A program made the position numbers and the translations under genes. Under the pieces are notes generated by a model. That model ran no database searches and was not told the origin of the DNA. It saw nothing but the letters and a program-made list of their open reading frames with translations. 64,000 bases of DNA from an uncultured Selenomonas sp. GTDB taxonomy: Bacteria; Bacillota; Negativicutes; Selenomonadales; Selenomonadaceae. The DNA is taken from positions 1 through 64,000 of the forward strand of contig CAJPOT010000010.1 of NCBI GenBank assembly GCA_905372355.1, in the 5' to 3' direction. This document shows, in pieces, positions 34,778 to 44,124 of this stretch (the stretch's first letter is position 1; each line of letters opens with the position of its first letter).

Positions 34778-35422
34778 ATGAAGAAATGGCAGATGGCAGC
34801 TCCCGTGGCGGGCGCTCTGAGCTTGGGTGCACTCGTCGCGCTCGGCGTGGGAATCTTCCAAGGACAGACGACGCTTCACGCACCTGCACTGCGGACTGCC
34901 GCAGTCGCAGCTCCCGCCGCGAAGGGAAGCGATACGCCGTTCCTTTCCGTCGCTGAGGCGGCGACAGCCGACTTCGTGGGCTACGACACGATCAAGGTTC
35001 AGGCGATTGCCGAATCGGGACTCAATGAGGGCGATCTCACGAACTACGAGATCAAATTCGACGGGCGCGGCTACATGCCGACCTACCGCGTGGAGCTTGA
35101 GACGAACGCGGGCGGCGTGGACATCGACTTCGACGCCAAGACGGGCGAGATCATCGACGTGCGGGAAAAGTCGTGGAAGCACACGCGTACGAAGCTCGTC
35201 ATCAGCGACTACGATGTGATCGAAGACGTAGAGGCGATGGGGATTGCGCTGGAAGACGCCGATCTTTCCATGGACGACCTCGACCGTTACGAGCTGGAAC
35301 TGCACACGAAGCGGGGCGAGCTTGTCTACTCCATCGAGCTGAAACGCGGCACAGAAGAGTACGAATACGACCTGCGCGCCACCGACGGCACGATCTTAAA
35401 GAGAGATACCGACTTCGACTGA
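34778..35422 (+). CDS. Secreted protein with two PepSY-like domains
   Basis: After a signal or anchor (about residues 7-28), two similar modules follow at about 55-130 and 135-214. Each contains the PepSY pattern of a helix, then strands such as YRVELETNAGGVDIDFDAKTGEI and YSIELKRGTEEYEYDLRATDG. PepSY domains are thought to inhibit peptidases or to sense envelope conditions. It is the only gene between the alcohol dehydrogenase and the cobalamin-riboswitch operon and is followed by a very strong terminator. Confidence 0.85.
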   Translation: MKKWQMAAPVAGALSLGALVALGVGIFQGQTTLHAPALRTAAVAAPAAKGSDTPFLSVAEAATADFVGYDTIKVQAIAESGLNEGDLTNYEIKFDGRGYMPTYRVELETNAGGVDIDFDAKTGEIIDVREKSWKHTRTKLVISDYDVIEDVEAMGIALEDADLSMDDLDRYELELHTKRGELVYSIELKRGTEEYEYDLRATDGTILKRDTDFD

Positions 35423-35440
35423 CGCGATTCATCGGCAGAG

Positions 35441-35485
35441 AAAATCCCCCGCCGCAGACAGAATGTCTGCGGCGGGGGATTTTTC
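35441..35485 (+). terminator. Rho-independent terminator
   Basis: AAAATCCCCCGCCGCAGACA and TGTCTGCGGCGGGGGATTTT form a nearly perfect 20-bp stem. Its 3' end runs directly into the next promoter. Confidence 0.9.
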
Positions 35486-35487
35486 TG

Positions 35488-35516
35488 TTGACAAAAGATA
35501 AGAAACATATTACGAT
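35488..35516 (+). promoter_or_regulatory. Promoter of the cobalamin-riboswitch operon
   Basis: TTGACA and TACGAT are 17 bases apart, just after the preceding terminator and about 35 bases upstream of the riboswitch. The 31 bases at 35474-35504 recur exactly at 41264-41294. Confidence 0.7.
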
Positions 35517-35544
35517 ATTTGCGGTATAACTAAAAGTTCTAGTA

Positions 35545-35715
35545 GTACGATAAGTGGAACAGGTGCCCTCGAGGCTTAATAGGGAAGTCGGTAGAAGCCG
35601 ACGCGGTCCCGCCACTGTAAGGACGAGCAACTTTGCCGCGATTGCCACTGGGGCGCAAGCTTTGGGAAGGCAGGCAAAGGAGTTATGACGCCGAGCCAGG
35701 AGAACTGCCTGTTTG
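35545..35715 (+). promoter_or_regulatory. Cobalamin (B12) riboswitch
   Basis: The conserved blocks appear in order: AGGTGCC, GGCTTAATAGGGAAGTCGGT, GCGGTCCCGCCACTGTA, GCCACTGG, TGGGAAGGC, and the B12 box GCCGAGCCAGGAGAACTGCC. This class binds adenosyl- or other cobalamins and shuts off expression of the downstream genes when the cofactor is plentiful. It lies directly upstream of a TonB receptor gene, so that receptor and the following importer genes are expected to serve corrinoid uptake. Confidence 0.93.
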
Positions 35716-35765
35716 ACGCTCATCGATGGACCCACGAGCGATGGGGAGAGGAGCATGGATTCACC

Positions 35766-37928
35766 GTGAAAAAAGCAAGCAAACGACTCTTATTGACAGC
35801 CTTGATGATGGGATGTTCCTTCGGCGCAGCGCATGACGCCTTCGCGGAGGAAGCGGCAAAAACGCCAGTCGAAGCAGAAGATTCACAGCGTACAGCGCAA
35901 GAAAACGCCGACAGCGAATATCATCTGCCCGATCTCACAGTTCTAGGAGATCGCAAGACCTTCCGCGGCGGCATGATCGAGAGGAAGAGTACGACGGGCA
36001 TTCTAGGAGAGAAGGATTCCTTGGAACTGCCCTTCAGTGTCACGACCGTCAGCCAGAAAGCGATCGAGACATTTTCCACACCGCAGAGCGGCGTGATGGA
36101 CACGCTCTCGCTCGTCCCTTCCGTGCGTGCGTCTTCGAGCAAGAGCGTTCATTCCGTGACGATTCGCGGCTTCCAGCAAAACGGTTATTCCATGTACATC
36201 AACGGCATTCCTGGTGCGATGAGTTCAGGCAACCTGCCTTACTACTGGATTGAAAACGCCACTGTAGTCGCAGGGCCCAATCTCGGCGTCAACGGGACGA
36301 ACATCTCCGATACGATCGGCGGCTCGATCAACTTCCAGTCGAAGAGGGCGCAGACCAAGGACAATACGGATGTACGCCTCTCCTACAACGGCGGCAGATC
36401 GTTCGAGCAAGGTGTTGATATCGGCCGGCGCTTTGGTGCAGACAAGGCATTTGGCCTGCGCGTCGCGGCCAACCACATCGGCGGCGAAACGGTGCAGGAG
36501 GATAAGAATCTCAAACAGAACAACATCTTCGTGAACTTCGATCATCAGGGAAAACGCTCAACGACGAACTTGATGCTCGGATATAGCCGCATCAAGTACG
36601 AGGGCGGCGGTGACGGCTTCAGTGTGGGCAATCTGACAGTACTGCCCAAGGCGCCCGATGCAAGGAAGAGCTACACGCCGTCTTGGCTCTACCATACATA
36701 CAAGGACACATGGATCATCCTCAACCATGAGCAAAAGCTCAACGATCATGTAACGGCATATATCAATTTCGGACACCATAAGTTCGATTATGACAAGTAC
36801 TATGAAGGCACGCCTAAACTGACCTCGAACGATGGTGATTTCACGATCAATGCCGAATATTGGCCGCTCGGTCATACGCGTATCTATTTCGGCACAGGCC
36901 TGCGCGGCGATTTTCAGACAGGAGATGTCAAGCACGAATACATCATCGGCTTCGACAAGAATTGGGTCAACCGTTTCTCGGGCGGCGGCGATCTTTGGAG
37001 CGGCACAGGCAATCTCTACCGCAACAATTCGTGGGCAAGCGTGCCACTGCCCGATTATCAGCCGCCGCTGCAGTTCAAGCAGCAGATGACAGGCTATCAT
37101 CTCGTAGATACGATGAAGTTCATGGATGATCGCCTGCAGCTTACGCTGGGTCTGCACGGGCATAAATCGAGCTATACGAGAGTCGGTCAGAAGCGCCAGG
37201 ATTCCGACGCGACGTGCCCGACATTCGCCTTGAGCTACAAATTCACACCGGAAATCATGGGTTACGTCAGCCACAGTGAGTCATTCAACGCCGGGACGCT
37301 CGTCTCTGGCGCTTCTTACAAAAACAAGGGCGAAGTCTTGCCGCCTGCAAAGACGAAACAGGATGAACTCGGCGTGAAGATCAAGAAGGGAGATTTCGTC
37401 AACACGCTGAGCCTCTTCAAGATTCGCAAAGCGAATACGATCGACGTCATGCGTCCCGACGGAAAGTATCGTCTCAACGATGGCGAGCAGGAAAACACAG
37501 GATTTGAATGGGCGTTCACAGGGAAGATCAGCAAGCGCCTCGATCTGGTCGGCGGCATGATGTATCTCGACGCCAAGCAGTCAAAAACGAAGGACGGCGC
37601 GAACGACGGCAAAGCCGTCGGCGGTACGTCGAAATTCTCCGGTACGATCGGCGCCGTTTATCATGTCGATCCGGCATGGTCTTTGATCGGCCGAGTTTCG
37701 TATCTCGGAAGAGCCGACATCAAGAACGAGACTCTCAGCGTGCCCGCTTCCTGGAAGGTCGATCTCGGCGCTTCTTATGAAACGAAGATGGGAACGACCC
37801 CCGTCACGCTGACTTTGATGTGCTACAACGTGACCGGCAAGGACTACTGGATTCCCGTCGCGGGAGCGGATAGCTTGCAATTGAGTGCGCCGCGCTCGGT
37901 GTCGTTCGCAGCGAATTTCGAAATCTGA
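35766..37928 (+). CDS. TonB-dependent receptor under cobalamin riboswitch control
   Basis: A GTG start at 35766 gives a typical signal peptide (KKASKRLLLTALMMG to AHDAFAEE); the longer frame from 35685 runs back into the riboswitch and ATG 35755 meets a stop. A plug domain follows (LELPFSVTTVSQKAIETF, VTIRGFQQNGYSMYINGIPG) and then a long barrel ending SVSFAANFEI. The plug sequence is closer to siderophore receptors than to BtuB, while the riboswitch points to corrinoids. I give more weight to the riboswitch, but the ligand is not proven. Confidence 0.9.
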   Translation: MKKASKRLLLTALMMGCSFGAAHDAFAEEAAKTPVEAEDSQRTAQENADSEYHLPDLTVLGDRKTFRGGMIERKSTTGILGEKDSLELPFSVTTVSQKAIETFSTPQSGVMDTLSLVPSVRASSSKSVHSVTIRGFQQNGYSMYINGIPGAMSSGNLPYYWIENATVVAGPNLGVNGTNISDTIGGSINFQSKRAQTKDNTDVRLSYNGGRSFEQGVDIGRRFGADKAFGLRVAANHIGGETVQEDKNLKQNNIFVNFDHQGKRSTTNLMLGYSRIKYEGGGDGFSVGNLTVLPKAPDARKSYTPSWLYHTYKDTWIILNHEQKLNDHVTAYINFGHHKFDYDKYYEGTPKLTSNDGDFTINAEYWPLGHTRIYFGTGLRGDFQTGDVKHEYIIGFDKNWVNRFSGGGDLWSGTGNLYRNNSWASVPLPDYQPPLQFKQQMTGYHLVDTMKFMDDRLQLTLGLHGHKSSYTRVGQKRQDSDATCPTFALSYKFTPEIMGYVSHSESFNAGTLVSGASYKNKGEVLPPAKTKQDELGVKIKKGDFVNTLSLFKIRKANTIDVMRPDGKYRLNDGEQENTGFEWAFTGKISKRLDLVGGMMYLDAKQSKTKDGANDGKAVGGTSKFSGTIGAVYHVDPAWSLIGRVSYLGRADIKNETLSVPASWKVDLGASYETKMGTTPVTLTLMCYNVTGKDYWIPVAGADSLQLSAPRSVSFAANFEI

Positions 37929-37934
37929 TAGTAG

Positions 37935-37966
37935 GACAGGCAAACGGACTTCTGCGTTTGCCTGTC
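37935..37966 (+). terminator. Intergenic hairpin between receptor and permease genes
   Basis: GACAGGCAAACG and CGTTTGCCTGTC form a 12-bp stem followed only by TTCG. It may reduce readthrough into the permease genes or protect the receptor mRNA end, giving more receptor than permease. Confidence 0.55.
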
Positions 37967-38006
37967 TTCGTTGTGCGGTTTTGAAGGCTGATGGAGGGAT
38001 GAGGCC

Positions 38007-39038
38007 ATGATGCTGGAAAAGCTCAAGACGATGGGGACGATGCAGCTTCTTCTGCTGTGCCTGCCGCTGCAATTGCTCGTCGTATGGTGGGGGGTCTCGT
38101 CCGGACTTACGGATATTTCCATGTCTGCCATTTTGGGGATGCTCACAGGAAATGCCGACGATGCACTCACCGCGAGCATCCTCTATGAGCTTCGTCTGCC
38201 GCGTGTGCTCCTCGCACTTTGCGTAGGCATGGGACTGACCTTGTCAGGCGTCATCATGCAGGCGATCGTGCAGAATCCGTTGGCTGATCCTTATATCTTG
38301 GGCGTATCTTCAGGTGCGTATTTCGGCACGGCGGCGGGCCTCTTCCTCGGACTGGGCTCTCTGTTCGGTGCAATCGGCATCGGTGCGTGCTCATTTGCCG
38401 GTGCGCTTTTTGTCTCCGTCCTCGTCATCGGCTTTGCCCGTCGAGAAAATGGCGATTTGTCCAATCTTCTCCTGGGAGGCTTGGCGATGGGACTCGTCTT
38501 CTCATCGCTCGCAGGCTTTCTCGTCTACAAGGCCAGCGACACGGAGGGCATGGAGTCCATAACCTTCTGGCTCATGGGCAGCGTGGCAAACGCCTCCTTG
38601 ATTCAGGCGCTCGTCTTATGCGTCGTCGTCGTCGCGATATTCCTTTATTTCATGACGCAGAGCCGCGTACTGAACATCCTCCTCTTGGGACGCGACACGG
38701 CGATCACCTTGGGCGTCAATGCCAAGGATCACTTGACGAAGTACTTGCTCTGCAACGGCCTTTTGGTCGGCCTCATCGTCTACAACGCAGGCATGATTGG
38801 CTTCATCGGCCTCGTACTTCCGCATATCGTACGCAGCCTTTTGGGCGCCGACCATCGCGTACTGCTGCCCGCAGCGGTCATGCTCGGCGGCATGACCGCC
38901 GTCCTTCTGGATCTCCTTTCACGCTCGCTCATTCCGATTCCCGGCGTGGAAATCCCCTTGGGCGTGATGTTTGCGCTCGTCGGCGCACCGCTCTTCATCT
39001 ATCTCGTATTCCGGCAGAGATATAACGTCTTCATGTAA
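38007..39038 (+). CDS. FecCD/BtuC family permease, first of a tandem pair
   Basis: This is a ten-helix importer permease with LRLPRVLLALCVGMGLTLSG, MQAIVQNPLADPYILGVSSG, and IGFIGLVLPHIVRSLLG, all standard for the family. The start follows GGAGGGATGAGGCC. It lies 78 bases after the receptor gene and about 50 bases before a second, different permease. Such side-by-side permeases form heterodimers in FecCD- or FepDG-type importers. No ATPase gene is in this cluster. Confidence 0.93.
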   Translation: MMLEKLKTMGTMQLLLLCLPLQLLVVWWGVSSGLTDISMSAILGMLTGNADDALTASILYELRLPRVLLALCVGMGLTLSGVIMQAIVQNPLADPYILGVSSGAYFGTAAGLFLGLGSLFGAIGIGACSFAGALFVSVLVIGFARRENGDLSNLLLGGLAMGLVFSSLAGFLVYKASDTEGMESITFWLMGSVANASLIQALVLCVVVVAIFLYFMTQSRVLNILLLGRDTAITLGVNAKDHLTKYLLCNGLLVGLIVYNAGMIGFIGLVLPHIVRSLLGADHRVLLPAAVMLGGMTAVLLDLLSRSLIPIPGVEIPLGVMFALVGAPLFIYLVFRQRYNVFM

Positions 39039-39087
39039 GACGAGTGAATCTGAACTGCGTGGGGACTGTGAACGACTACCGTATAGG

Positions 39088-40116
39088 ATGGCCTCCTCTA
39101 TGAAAGAACAAAACGAAAACATCATATTGTATGCAACGCTTGCTGCCATGCTTCTTCTCCTGCCATTGGCGGCCATGACGCGCGGCATCGTCAACGTGGA
39201 CTTCCATGAGGTTGTGCTGTTTCTCGTCGATCCGACGAATCCACAGATCGCCCCCATTCATGCAGATGTCTTGGCGTACATGCGCGCACCGCGTTTTGTC
39301 CTAGCTCTTTTGGCAGGTGGTACGCTCGCCGTCACAGGCGCCGTCATGCAAGCGCTCTTTCGCAATCCGCTGGCGGATCCGTATTTCTTGGGCATCTCTT
39401 CTGGTGCAGCACTGGGCGCTGTCCTGATGATGAGCGCAAACATCACGGTGCTTGCGGGATTCTCCGCCGTACCGCTGGGAGCCTTCATCGGCGCGGGACT
39501 CTCGACCTTCCTCGTGCTGTGGCTCACACACCGCTATGGAGAGGGAAAGTCCTTCATGACCTTGATTGCAGGACTGGGCATCCATGCCGTTTGCAGTGCC
39601 GCCATCAGCCTCATCATCTCTCTTGCACCCAATTCGCGCACGGTGGCGAACATCTCCTATTGGCTGCTCGGCAGTCTGGAGCGCAGCGGCTGGGAAAAGA
39701 ACCTCTATCTCGCCAGCATTGCCTTGCCGATCATCCTCTTTTTCCTGTTACGTACACGCATACTGAATCTGATGCTCCTCGGCGATATCGAAGCGAGCAC
39801 GCTTGGCTATCGCTTGGAGAAGAGCCGCAGCCGGTATATCTTCCTATGCGCCATGGCGGTGGCCATGGTCGTCTACAACGCCGGAATCATCGGCTTCGTC
39901 GGCCTGGCAGTGCCTCACATCGCGCGATTGCTCGTGGGCAGCAGCTATGAGCGGCTTTTGCCGGTATGCGTCGCCTTGGGCGCAGGCTTCCTCGCGTGGG
40001 CAGATGTTTTCAGCCACTTGGCGTTGGAGAACGGCGATATGCCGATCGGCATCATCGTCAGCCTGCTCGGCAGCCCGATTTTTCTGCATCTTCTATTGAA
40101 GAGAAAGCGCGTCTGA
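39088..40116 (+). CDS. FecCD/BtuC family permease, second of a tandem pair
   Basis: The same family as its neighbour but clearly divergent: MRAPRFVLALLAGGTLAVTG, MQALFRNPLADPYFLGISSG, and IGFVGLAVPHIARLLVG. The start is uncertain; ATG 39088 and ATG 39100 both lack a strong ribosome binding site, and translation may be coupled to the preceding gene. The binding-protein gene begins three bases after the stop. Confidence 0.9.
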   Translation: MASSMKEQNENIILYATLAAMLLLLPLAAMTRGIVNVDFHEVVLFLVDPTNPQIAPIHADVLAYMRAPRFVLALLAGGTLAVTGAVMQALFRNPLADPYFLGISSGAALGAVLMMSANITVLAGFSAVPLGAFIGAGLSTFLVLWLTHRYGEGKSFMTLIAGLGIHAVCSAAISLIISLAPNSRTVANISYWLLGSLERSGWEKNLYLASIALPIILFFLLRTRILNLMLLGDIEASTLGYRLEKSRSRYIFLCAMAVAMVVYNAGIIGFVGLAVPHIARLLVGSSYERLLPVCVALGAGFLAWADVFSHLALENGDMPIGIIVSLLGSPIFLHLLLKRKRV

Positions 40117-40119
40117 CTC

Positions 40120-41118
40120 ATGAAGAAAACATCATGGTATGCTGTCATCCTGAACGCAGTCTGCGCTTTCTTCCTCGGCTGCTCCTTTGCAGGGGAAGAA
40201 AGCGCTCCAACGGAGGGCGTTCCTGTGCGCGTGGAGAACTTGCGCATCGACAATTACTTCGTACAAGGGAAGAATGTGCAGGTATTCACCGAAGTCCCCA
40301 AGCGCGTCCTCGTCGTCGGCGACAATGAGACGGAGACGTTGATCGAGCTTGGCGCGGCTTCCTCGATCCTTCTGGCTGCAGCAAACAACGACGGCCCTTT
40401 CCCTATGAAGGAGGAGAATGCCCGCATTTTAGAAACCCTGCCACGCGCCATGAATCAACAGCTTCATATGGAATATGTCATGCAGGCACGCCCCGATCTC
40501 ATCATCGGGAATCAATACTGCTTTACGCGGAACAGTTTGGGCAGCACAGACTACTGGAACGCACACGGCGTAAAAACGCTTGTCAATCTGAGCAGCTCAC
40601 AGCCGAGGCGACACTACATCAAGGAAACTGTGGCACAGGAGATGGAAAGCATCCGAGACTACGGACGTATTTTCCACGCAGAATCCGCCGCCGAGCACAT
40701 CGTGCAAGAAACCTACGACTGTATTGATGAAATCAACGAAAAAGCACAAGGATATCCCAAGCCGCGCGTCATGCTGATCGAGCTTATGAGCACGTTCGTT
40801 TCGTACGACAAAAGCAAGCTCGCGGGCAACATGGCGGAACAGATCGGTGCCGAAGCGATCGAGACACCTGCCGTCATCACATTTGAGCACATCGCGAAGG
40901 AAGATCCCGACGTACTGATGGTCATCTGCAGCCACGCCGAGTACGGTGTCTGCCTGCAGCAGATCTATGAGCATCCAGGCCTGCAGCATACGAAATGCGT
41001 GCAAAACCATCGTATCTACAGCATCCCGCTCAGCTATACCTACGGCCCGCTCTGCCATACCGTCGACGGCATAAAGATGATGGCAAAAGCCTTTTACCCA
41101 GGGATTGCGATAGAATAA
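40120..41118 (+). CDS. Lipoprotein substrate-binding protein of a FecB/BtuF-type importer
   Basis: The signal peptide ends in a lipobox with FFLGCS (Cys21), so this is a lipoprotein facing the periplasm. The fold pattern matches class III binding proteins: VPKRVLVVGDNETETLIELG, MQARPDLIIGNQ, a central helix, then PDVLMVICSHAEYG. It follows the tandem permeases directly, so it supplies them with ligand, probably a corrinoid given the riboswitch. A degraded copy of part of this gene is seen at 44125-44186. Confidence 0.9.
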   Translation: MKKTSWYAVILNAVCAFFLGCSFAGEESAPTEGVPVRVENLRIDNYFVQGKNVQVFTEVPKRVLVVGDNETETLIELGAASSILLAAANNDGPFPMKEENARILETLPRAMNQQLHMEYVMQARPDLIIGNQYCFTRNSLGSTDYWNAHGVKTLVNLSSSQPRRHYIKETVAQEMESIRDYGRIFHAESAAEHIVQETYDCIDEINEKAQGYPKPRVMLIELMSTFVSYDKSKLAGNMAEQIGAEAIETPAVITFEHIAKEDPDVLMVICSHAEYGVCLQQIYEHPGLQHTKCVQNHRIYSIPLSYTYGPLCHTVDGIKMMAKAFYPGIAIE

Positions 41119-41236
41119 ACTACACGCGCAAACGGAAGATTGCAAGTTTAATGGTTTCCCTTTCAGTTGCTTTTGGCTCTCAACTAAAGTTTAACTGAAC
41201 GGTTTCCAAAATGAAACTTTTTTCGTCAATTTATTT

Positions 41237-41274
41237 TAAAAATCCCCCTTTTGGCCTAGTGCAGGGGGATTTTT
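41237..41274 (+). terminator. Rho-independent terminator
   Basis: AAAAATCCCCC and GGGGGATTTTT form the stem, with T residues following. It ends the riboswitch-controlled uptake operon. Confidence 0.8.
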
Positions 41275-41277
41275 CTG

Positions 41278-41306
41278 TTGACAAAAGATAAGAAGTCTAC
41301 TATACT
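41278..41306 (+). promoter_or_regulatory. Promoter of the autotransporter gene
   Basis: TTGACA and TATACT are 17 bases apart. The first part is identical to the promoter at 35488 (31 identical bases including the preceding T run), but here the -10 is a better match to consensus. Confidence 0.7.
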
Positions 41307-41528
41307 ACAAGAAATAGGACTAAAGGATCAGCTATAAATTCACAGCCTCCATCCTAGCGCATCGTTTTCACCTTTTGATTTTCGGCAAATCCTCCATATA
41401 GCAAAATATCTGTGCATCTGGCTTGTCTTTTGATAGGATGTAAGAACTATAACGATATGACAAAGAGCGTGGGATATGGATAGATTTTATCAGCGACCTC
41501 TTCACAGAGAAAGGAGAAACGATTTTAC

Positions 41529-43922
41529 ATGGGGAAAAGGGAAGGACGAAGTTTAGCGCTGATGATTGGGCTCGCCGTTTCAGCGGGTGCAGCGTTGTTT
41601 CCGCAGTACGTTGCTGCGGCGGATGTTACGGGACATGACATCGTATCCTCACGCGACTGGTCAGGGCCGGATACGAATCCGCGTGCAGCGGGATACATCG
41701 GCTCTGAGAGCGATAGCGGCAACGTCTACGGCAACACGCTGACTGTTGACAGTACGCACCACCCTCCGCACGTACTGAATCAAGGCTATATCGCGGCAGG
41801 ATACACGGAGGGCGGGGGCGACACCTACGGCAACCGCCTCGTCATCCTGCCCGGCGCACATCTGACGGGGCGTGTCTCCGGCGGACATCTGAACGGGGCG
41901 GCACTGTCCGGCCGAACACATCACAACACGGTCATCATGCGGGGCGGCACTGTGACGGATGAGATCTACGGTGGGAATGTCACGGGGACGAACGGCCTGC
42001 GCGTTGGCGACGCGGAGTGGAACACTGTGGAGATGAGCGGTGGACGCGCCGAGAAGGGGATCTATGGCGGGCGCGTGCGCAAGAGTGGAAATGTACGGCA
42101 CAATACCGTGCACATCTCCGGCGGTTGGGCGAACACTGCGGGCGGCGGCGTCGCCCCGCAGGAGGCTGGTGGACACGGAGGAAATGCGGAGGACAACCAG
42201 CTCGTCGTCTCGGGCGGTACCGTTCGTACCGCAGTCGGTGGTGTCTCACTGCGGGGCAAGGCTCTTCGCAATACTGTCGAGATCACCGGCGGAACGCTTC
42301 GCGTCGTCTATGGCGGCAGCGGTCGGCAGACCGATGGCAACCGCGTTGCCATCTCCGGGGGCGACATTCGTGGGGCTGTAATCGGCGGTTTTTCCGGCAT
42401 CGGCTCCGCGAACAACAACAGTGTCGCGATCACGGGTGGCTCGGTGCGCGGCGACGTCTATGGCGGACGCAGTCTGCTCGGCAGCGCCGAGGGGAACGTC
42501 GTCACGCTCGACGGCGTTCACATCATGCAGGGTAACGTCTACGGCGGCTACGGGGCACGCGGGTCGAAGAACATCGTCAACCTCAAGAACGGCGCGGAGG
42601 TGGACGGTATGATCTTTGGCGGCTTCTCCGACGGCAACCGTGAGAACAACAACCTTCTCGCGATCCATGGCGTTGGAACGGCAAAGGCGGAGAAGCTCAT
42701 CTATGTGCAGCATCTGGACTTTTACCTCGATCCGATGGCGAGCCCCGCCAGCCCGACGCGCTTGCAGCTCCGTACGATGACGCAGAGCCTCTCGGGGGTC
42801 TCCGTCGGTGTCGGCGTGAAGGGGCACGCGCTCGTCCTGCGTCCTGGCGACACCGTCAGCCTGCTGCGCGTCGCGCCGGGCGGGACGCTTAACATCAATG
42901 GAATGGCGCGAGAAGCTGAGACCATGCACGGTGTCTCCGTCAGCTATGCCTTCGATGTCTGGCGGCGCGGCAACGAGGAACTGGTTGCCACGCTGCGGGC
43001 GAGTACCGTCAACCCGCGTACGCGCTCCCTCATCGAGACGCGCACAGCGACGAACGAGCTGATTAACCGCGGTGCAGATCTCCTCGCCTCCGCCGGCATG
43101 GGGGCTGCGGATGACGATCGCGAGCGCAGGCGGCAGTATGGAATCTGGGCCGACGTGCAAAAGAGCAGTATGCGCACGAAGACCGACTCGGATATCGACC
43201 TGCATGCGTCCAACATGGCGGTCGGTGTCTCCCGCATCTTTGCACGAAAGGGCGGAGAACTCCTGTTCAGCCCTTTCGTTGAGTATGCAACGGGGAAATA
43301 TGACAGCTACATGGGCGACGGTACGCATGGCAGCGGGGATCTCAGCTATCTCGGCGCGGGAGTTCTGGCGCGGATGGATCGCACGAACGGCGTGTGGATG
43401 GAGGCAGTCCTGCACGGCGGCAGCACCAAGGCAAACTATCACGGGCAAGTCTACGCCTCACAGCTCACCACCTATCGCTATACCGCGCCGTACTGGGCGG
43501 TGCAGCTCGGTGTCGGCAAGACGCGGCCGGTGGGCAGTGCGGCGCAGCTCGACTGCTATGCACGATACTTCTGGTCGCATACGAATGGCGTATCCGCGCG
43601 GTTGAATACGGGGGAGACGTACGACTTCCACGCGACGGACTCACATCGCCTGCGTGCAGGGGCACGCTACACGCGCTTTGGCTCCGCCTCTGCACTGTAT
43701 GCGGGGCTCGCGCTTGAATATGAGATGGCGGGTGGTGCGACGGCACACTTCCAGAGCTACGATATGCCTGCCTCCAGTGCAACCGGCGCGAGCGTTTTCA
43801 TGGAACTCGGCTGGCGCAGTACGCCAAAGCACGGGCGTGTCACCTGCGAGGTCAACCTGTCCGGCTGGCAGGGTCATCGGAGCGGCTGGATGGGCAGTGC
43901 CCGTATGGATTGGAAATTCTGA
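41529..43922 (+). CDS. Type V autotransporter with glycine-rich repeat passenger
   Basis: A signal peptide ends near QYVAAADV. The passenger (about residues 30-400) is built of irregular repeats in which NTV-x-ISGG and IYGG/VYGG alternate, as in NTVEMSGGRAEKGIYGG, typical of a right-handed beta-helix. A linker with many charged residues follows, then the autotransporter barrel from about residue 530 (RQYGIWADVQKSSM) ending SARMDWKF with a terminal Phe. The barrel inserts in the outer membrane and displays the passenger. No protease motif is visible, so an adhesin-like role is the simplest guess. Confidence 0.88.
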   Translation: MGKREGRSLALMIGLAVSAGAALFPQYVAAADVTGHDIVSSRDWSGPDTNPRAAGYIGSESDSGNVYGNTLTVDSTHHPPHVLNQGYIAAGYTEGGGDTYGNRLVILPGAHLTGRVSGGHLNGAALSGRTHHNTVIMRGGTVTDEIYGGNVTGTNGLRVGDAEWNTVEMSGGRAEKGIYGGRVRKSGNVRHNTVHISGGWANTAGGGVAPQEAGGHGGNAEDNQLVVSGGTVRTAVGGVSLRGKALRNTVEITGGTLRVVYGGSGRQTDGNRVAISGGDIRGAVIGGFSGIGSANNNSVAITGGSVRGDVYGGRSLLGSAEGNVVTLDGVHIMQGNVYGGYGARGSKNIVNLKNGAEVDGMIFGGFSDGNRENNNLLAIHGVGTAKAEKLIYVQHLDFYLDPMASPASPTRLQLRTMTQSLSGVSVGVGVKGHALVLRPGDTVSLLRVAPGGTLNINGMAREAETMHGVSVSYAFDVWRRGNEELVATLRASTVNPRTRSLIETRTATNELINRGADLLASAGMGAADDDRERRRQYGIWADVQKSSMRTKTDSDIDLHASNMAVGVSRIFARKGGELLFSPFVEYATGKYDSYMGDGTHGSGDLSYLGAGVLARMDRTNGVWMEAVLHGGSTKANYHGQVYASQLTTYRYTAPYWAVQLGVGKTRPVGSAAQLDCYARYFWSHTNGVSARLNTGETYDFHATDSHRLRAGARYTRFGSASALYAGLALEYEMAGGATAHFQSYDMPASSATGASVFMELGWRSTPKHGRVTCEVNLSGWQGHRSGWMGSARMDWKF

Positions 43923-44041
43923 GTATCCCCCTACGTCGAAAGCAAGGCGGCTCTGCAAAACGGTATCAAAGGGCGTGTTGTACAAAGGCTTATGGTTCTG
44001 TACGGCACGTCTTTTTTGTGTCCTGGGTGTGCGCAAGAATC

Positions 44042-44084
44042 AAGGAGGCGTTGATACATGCAGTACCGCCATCTGGGTGCATCT
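44042..44084 (+). pseudogene. Possible aldo/keto reductase start fragment
   Basis: AAGGAGG followed by ATG and codons for MQYRHLGAS look like the ribosome binding site and first residues of an aldo/keto reductase, whose N-terminus is commonly MQYR-LG. The similarity then stops. The evidence is only nine residues long. Confidence 0.3.
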
Positions 44085-44124
44085 TTTTCGCCCTCTCTGC
44101 GTCGATAAATCCGCCGCATAACCT

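Larger units (their letters stand above)
41119..41528 (+). other. Intergenic region: terminator, promoter, long leader
   Basis: This 410-base region contains the terminator at 41237-41274, the promoter at 41278-41306, and then about 220 AT-rich bases before the autotransporter start, in which I find no gene and no riboswitch that I can name. Confidence 0.6.
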
